The position numbers and the translations under genes are program-made. 8,105 bases of DNA, taken from the NCBI GenBank assembly GCA_964430745.1, contig CAYSHI010000060.1, positions 1 to 8,105 of the forward strand. The letters are read 5' to 3'. Below, piece by piece: positions 5,936 to 8,105 of the stretch (position 1 is the stretch's first letter; every line of letters starts with the position of its first letter). This stretch comes from CBDCGW01 sp964430745 (lineage in GTDB: Bacteria > Acidobacteriota > UBA890). The notes under the pieces are model-generated. The model did not search any database and was not told the origin of the DNA. It saw only the letters and a program-made list of their open reading frames with translations.

Positions 5936-8105
5936 CTACCGGTCGCCCTTGAGCACCGGGAGGAGCGGCACGCGCAGCGCGCCCGAGACGGCCGCGATGC
6001 TGGAGACCATACCGGTGCCCAGCACGGCAACGAGGATCAGGCCGAGCGAGCCCCACGGTAGACCGAAGCCGCCGCCCACAAAGCGCGGCGCCACGGCAAC
6101 GAGCGCCGAGACGGCCCCGATGGACGTGCCCACGAGCAACAGGAACGCGTTCTCCGCCAGTACCATTTGCGACAGCGCGGCCCGTCGAAACCCGAAGGCG
6201 CGCAGCGTTGCCAGCTCCACCCGCCGCTCGATGACGTTGCGCACGAGCACGACACCGAGCCCGAGGGTACCGAGCAGCAATCCCAGCCCGCCGAGCATCT
6301 GGAAGGTGGACAGGTAGGTGTTCTGCACCACCAGAAAGTCGGCCAGCTTTTCGTCGGTGGGTTGAGCGTCGAAGCCGTAGGGCCCCAGCGCGCGCTCGAG
6401 AGCGGCGGAAATCCCGGCTCGCGTCGAGTCGGAATCGTCCTCCGCCGCGGGCGCATCGGCGATGTCGACCAGGAAGGTGGAGTAGCCGCTCTGGCTGGGG
6501 AAGTTTGCCAGCAGATTGCTCTCGGACATCATCAACTCGGAGCGGAAGACGCTCTCGGCGAGCGTTCCGACGACGCGCAGCGACAGCGGCTCGCCCATCT
6601 CGTTGTTGACGATCAGATCGTCGCCGAGGCCGAGGTGCAGGATCCACTGCACGGAGTTGGCGTCGCCGATCACCGGAACCACGCCGGGGCCGAAGTCCTG
6701 GTGAAGAAGAGTCCACGGGTTGGACGGGTCGTAGCCGCCCGGGTCGGCGCCCGAATCGGCCGGCGGCAGCGCGGTGGCGAAGCTGAACCCGCCGCGCTCC
6801 ACGAGCTCGTCGCTGACGCCGAGCAGTCGCGGATTCTGGGGGCGATACAGGTTCAGGCAGCTCGCGTCGTCTCCCGGCAGGGAGCGCAGCGCGATGATCC
6901 TCGCGTTTGCCAGCAGCTCGTCGTCGTTGGCGCCGAAGCCGAGGTCGAAACGGGCGTCCGCGGAATTGAGATCCTCGTGCAGCGGGATCTCCGACGTTGC
7001 GAACAGGGCGAAGCCGCCGGTACCGGAGCTCATCGATTGCGTCTCGCTCGTGGGGTCGCGGTGATTGGCGGCGACGGTGACGATCACGAACGAGGCGAAT
7101 GCCACCAACGCCACGCTGAGAATGCTGCGTCCCGGGCTCCAGGCGCTGTTGCGCGCCGCCATGGCCCAGATCGCCGTCGAGCCGGGAGCACCGAGCCGTC
7201 CGTGGGCGCCGCGGCACCAGTCGGCGAACGCGGCGAGGCCCGCCACCAGAAGCGGAAAGCCGATGGTGCCGAATACCATCGGGTCCATGCTGGTGTCGGT
7301 GGCAACGGCAGACGCCAGCATGGCGAGGGCAAACGCCGTGCCGCCGATGGCCAGAGAGCGCCGCAAGCGCCGGCGCCCGGCGGAGGCTCCCGTGACCCGG
7401 AAGACCGACCCTTTCAGCAAGGTTATGGCCGGCACCTTTCCGAGGCGGCGTATGGTCCACCAGATCGAAAGGAGTACGACGGCGACGGAGACCGCCCAAC
7501 CGGCCGCGAGACTGACCGGCGCGACGTGCAATGTCAGCATCGGCGTTCCCACCGCCGGCAGCCACAGCGTGCGTAGCCCGACCATCATCAGGGCGGCGTA
7601 GCCTACGGCGACGCCCAATCCGGCCACCGCGCCGAGCGCGCCGACGATGCCCCCTTCGGCGAGCATCCGCCACCGGACCTTCTTGACCGTGTACCCGACC
7701 GACAACAAGAGACCGATCTCACCGGCGCGAGCTTCGATCCCGAGGCCGAACAGCAGGCCGACCAGAATGGCGGCCGAGGCGATCAGGAACATGCTGAAGC
7801 CGATGAACAGGCCGCTGAAATCGGTAGCGCCGGCCGAAGCGCGCAGCCCGTCGGCGCGAACCTCGAGAAAACGCATGCCGAACTGCGCCAGGTTCAATCG
7901 AGCGCGCAGCTCGGCGTCGAAGGCTGCCTCGAAGTCTTCGGCAGGCATGCCGGCGGGGGGTGTCAGCCGCATCGAAGTCACGCTGCCGTAGCGGGTGCTC
8001 CAGAGCCGCTCGGCTGTCTCCGCGCTGACGAACGCCTTCGGCGTGGCGCCGTACAAATCCCAGTAGTCCTCGTCCTGCGAGCGCACGGCACGCAGGTCGA
8101 CCGGA
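5936..8105 (-). CDS. FtsX-like (MacB-type) ABC transporter permease, C-terminal ~720 residues (5' end outside window)
   Basis: The frame is open from the right edge to a TAG at 5936-5938. A GTG at 8086 could be read as a start, but the frame continues upstream and the segment there (DEDYWDLYGATPKAFVS) is an internal family motif, so the gene is partial. Counting from 8086, a first FtsX domain with three membrane segments (about 90-117, 141-170, 190-212) ends in GKVPAITLLKG. Three more segments follow at about 246-263, 268-289 and 323-341. A large extracytoplasmic domain spans about 342-593. A second FtsX domain has three segments (about 594-617, 642-668, 680-702) with the typical ERRVELATLRAFGFRR loop and a VPLLPVLKGDR end. 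Such permeases pair with an ATP-binding subunit to move lipids or lipoproteins, or to drive periplasmic proteins by mechanotransmission. That subunit is not in the window and is probably beyond the right edge. The substrate is unknown. Confidence 0.93.
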   Translation of the reverse strand, partial: PVDLRAVRSQDEDYWDLYGATPKAFVSAETAERLWSTRYGSVTSMRLTPPAGMPAEDFEAAFDAELRARLNLAQFGMRFLEVRADGLRASAGATDFSGLFIGFSMFLIASAAILVGLLFGLGIEARAGEIGLLLSVGYTVKKVRWRMLAEGGIVGALGAVAGLGVAVGYAALMMVGLRTLWLPAVGTPMLTLHVAPVSLAAGWAVSVAVVLLSIWWTIRRLGKVPAITLLKGSVFRVTGASAGRRRLRRSLAIGGTAFALAMLASAVATDTSMDPMVFGTIGFPLLVAGLAAFADWCRGAHGRLGAPGSTAIWAMAARNSAWSPGRSILSVALVAFASFVIVTVAANHRDPTSETQSMSSGTGGFALFATSEIPLHEDLNSADARFDLGFGANDDELLANARIIALRSLPGDDASCLNLYRPQNPRLLGVSDELVERGGFSFATALPPADSGADPGGYDPSNPWTLLHQDFGPGVVPVIGDANSVQWILHLGLGDDLIVNNEMGEPLSLRVVGTLAESVFRSELMMSESNLLANFPSQSGYSTFLVDIADAPAAEDDSDSTRAGISAALERALGPYGFDAQPTDEKLADFLVVQNTYLSTFQMLGGLGLLLGTLGLGVVLVRNVIERRVELATLRAFGFRRAALSQMVLAENAFLLLVGTSIGAVSALVAVAPRFVGGGFGLPWGSLGLILVAVLGTGMVSSIAAVSGALRVPLLPVLKGDR

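Noticed and set aside
6167..7576. A 469-codon plus-strand open frame antisense to the permease
   Set aside because: Its product is Arg/Gln/Gly-rich without recognisable motifs, and it is fully antisense to a well-supported gene.
5412..7673. A 753-codon open frame on the minus strand overlapping the permease gene in another frame
   Set aside because: Its product is Arg-rich low-complexity sequence without domains, typical of an alternative frame in GC-rich DNA. The overlapping frame encodes a clear FtsX-like permease.

Overview
This is a compact, GC-rich (third-codon G/C-biased) bacterial window carrying eight protein-coding genes, two of them cut by the window edges. Lipoprotein and Sec signal peptides, a c-type cytochrome, an outer-membrane-type beta-barrel and an FtsX/MacB-type permease point to a Gram-negative organism. 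The gene mix would fit Acidobacteriota, Myxococcota, Binatota or Gemmatimonadota, but nothing here fixes the phylum. I see no tRNA, rRNA, CRISPR array, transposase or phage structural gene.

Layout: (1) 3-434 (+), the C-terminal end of an unidentified, probably secreted, beta-rich protein, followed by a 39-nt hairpin at 489-527. (2) 557-1564 (+), a TPR lipoprotein with a TTG start. (3) 1667-3372 (-), a convergent two-gene operon for the large and small subunits of a two-subunit aconitase X. (4) 3570-5527 (+), divergent from aconitase X, a translationally coupled pair: an exported cupredoxin-like protein with an intact His-Cys-His-Met set, and a monoheme cytochrome c fused to a beta-barrel. (5) 5528-5642, an intergenic region with a perfect 18-bp palindrome and a second hairpin, followed by a small excisionase-family HTH protein at 5643-5906 (+). 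(6) 5936-8105 (-), the C-terminal ~720 residues of a large FtsX-like ABC permease that runs off the right edge.

The centre of interest is the cupredoxin / cytochrome-barrel pair. One gene supplies a soluble periplasmic copper protein and the next a heme domain attached to a predicted outer-membrane barrel. This resembles the Cyc2-rusticyanin arrangement of iron oxidisers in layout, though the domains appear to be of different families. It is a candidate small electron-transfer module at the outer membrane; its substrate and direction of electron flow cannot be read from sequence. The aconitase X operon is metabolically separate (a hydro-lyase of the cis-3-hydroxyproline or mevalonate-5-phosphate dehydratase type), and no pathway partners lie in the window.
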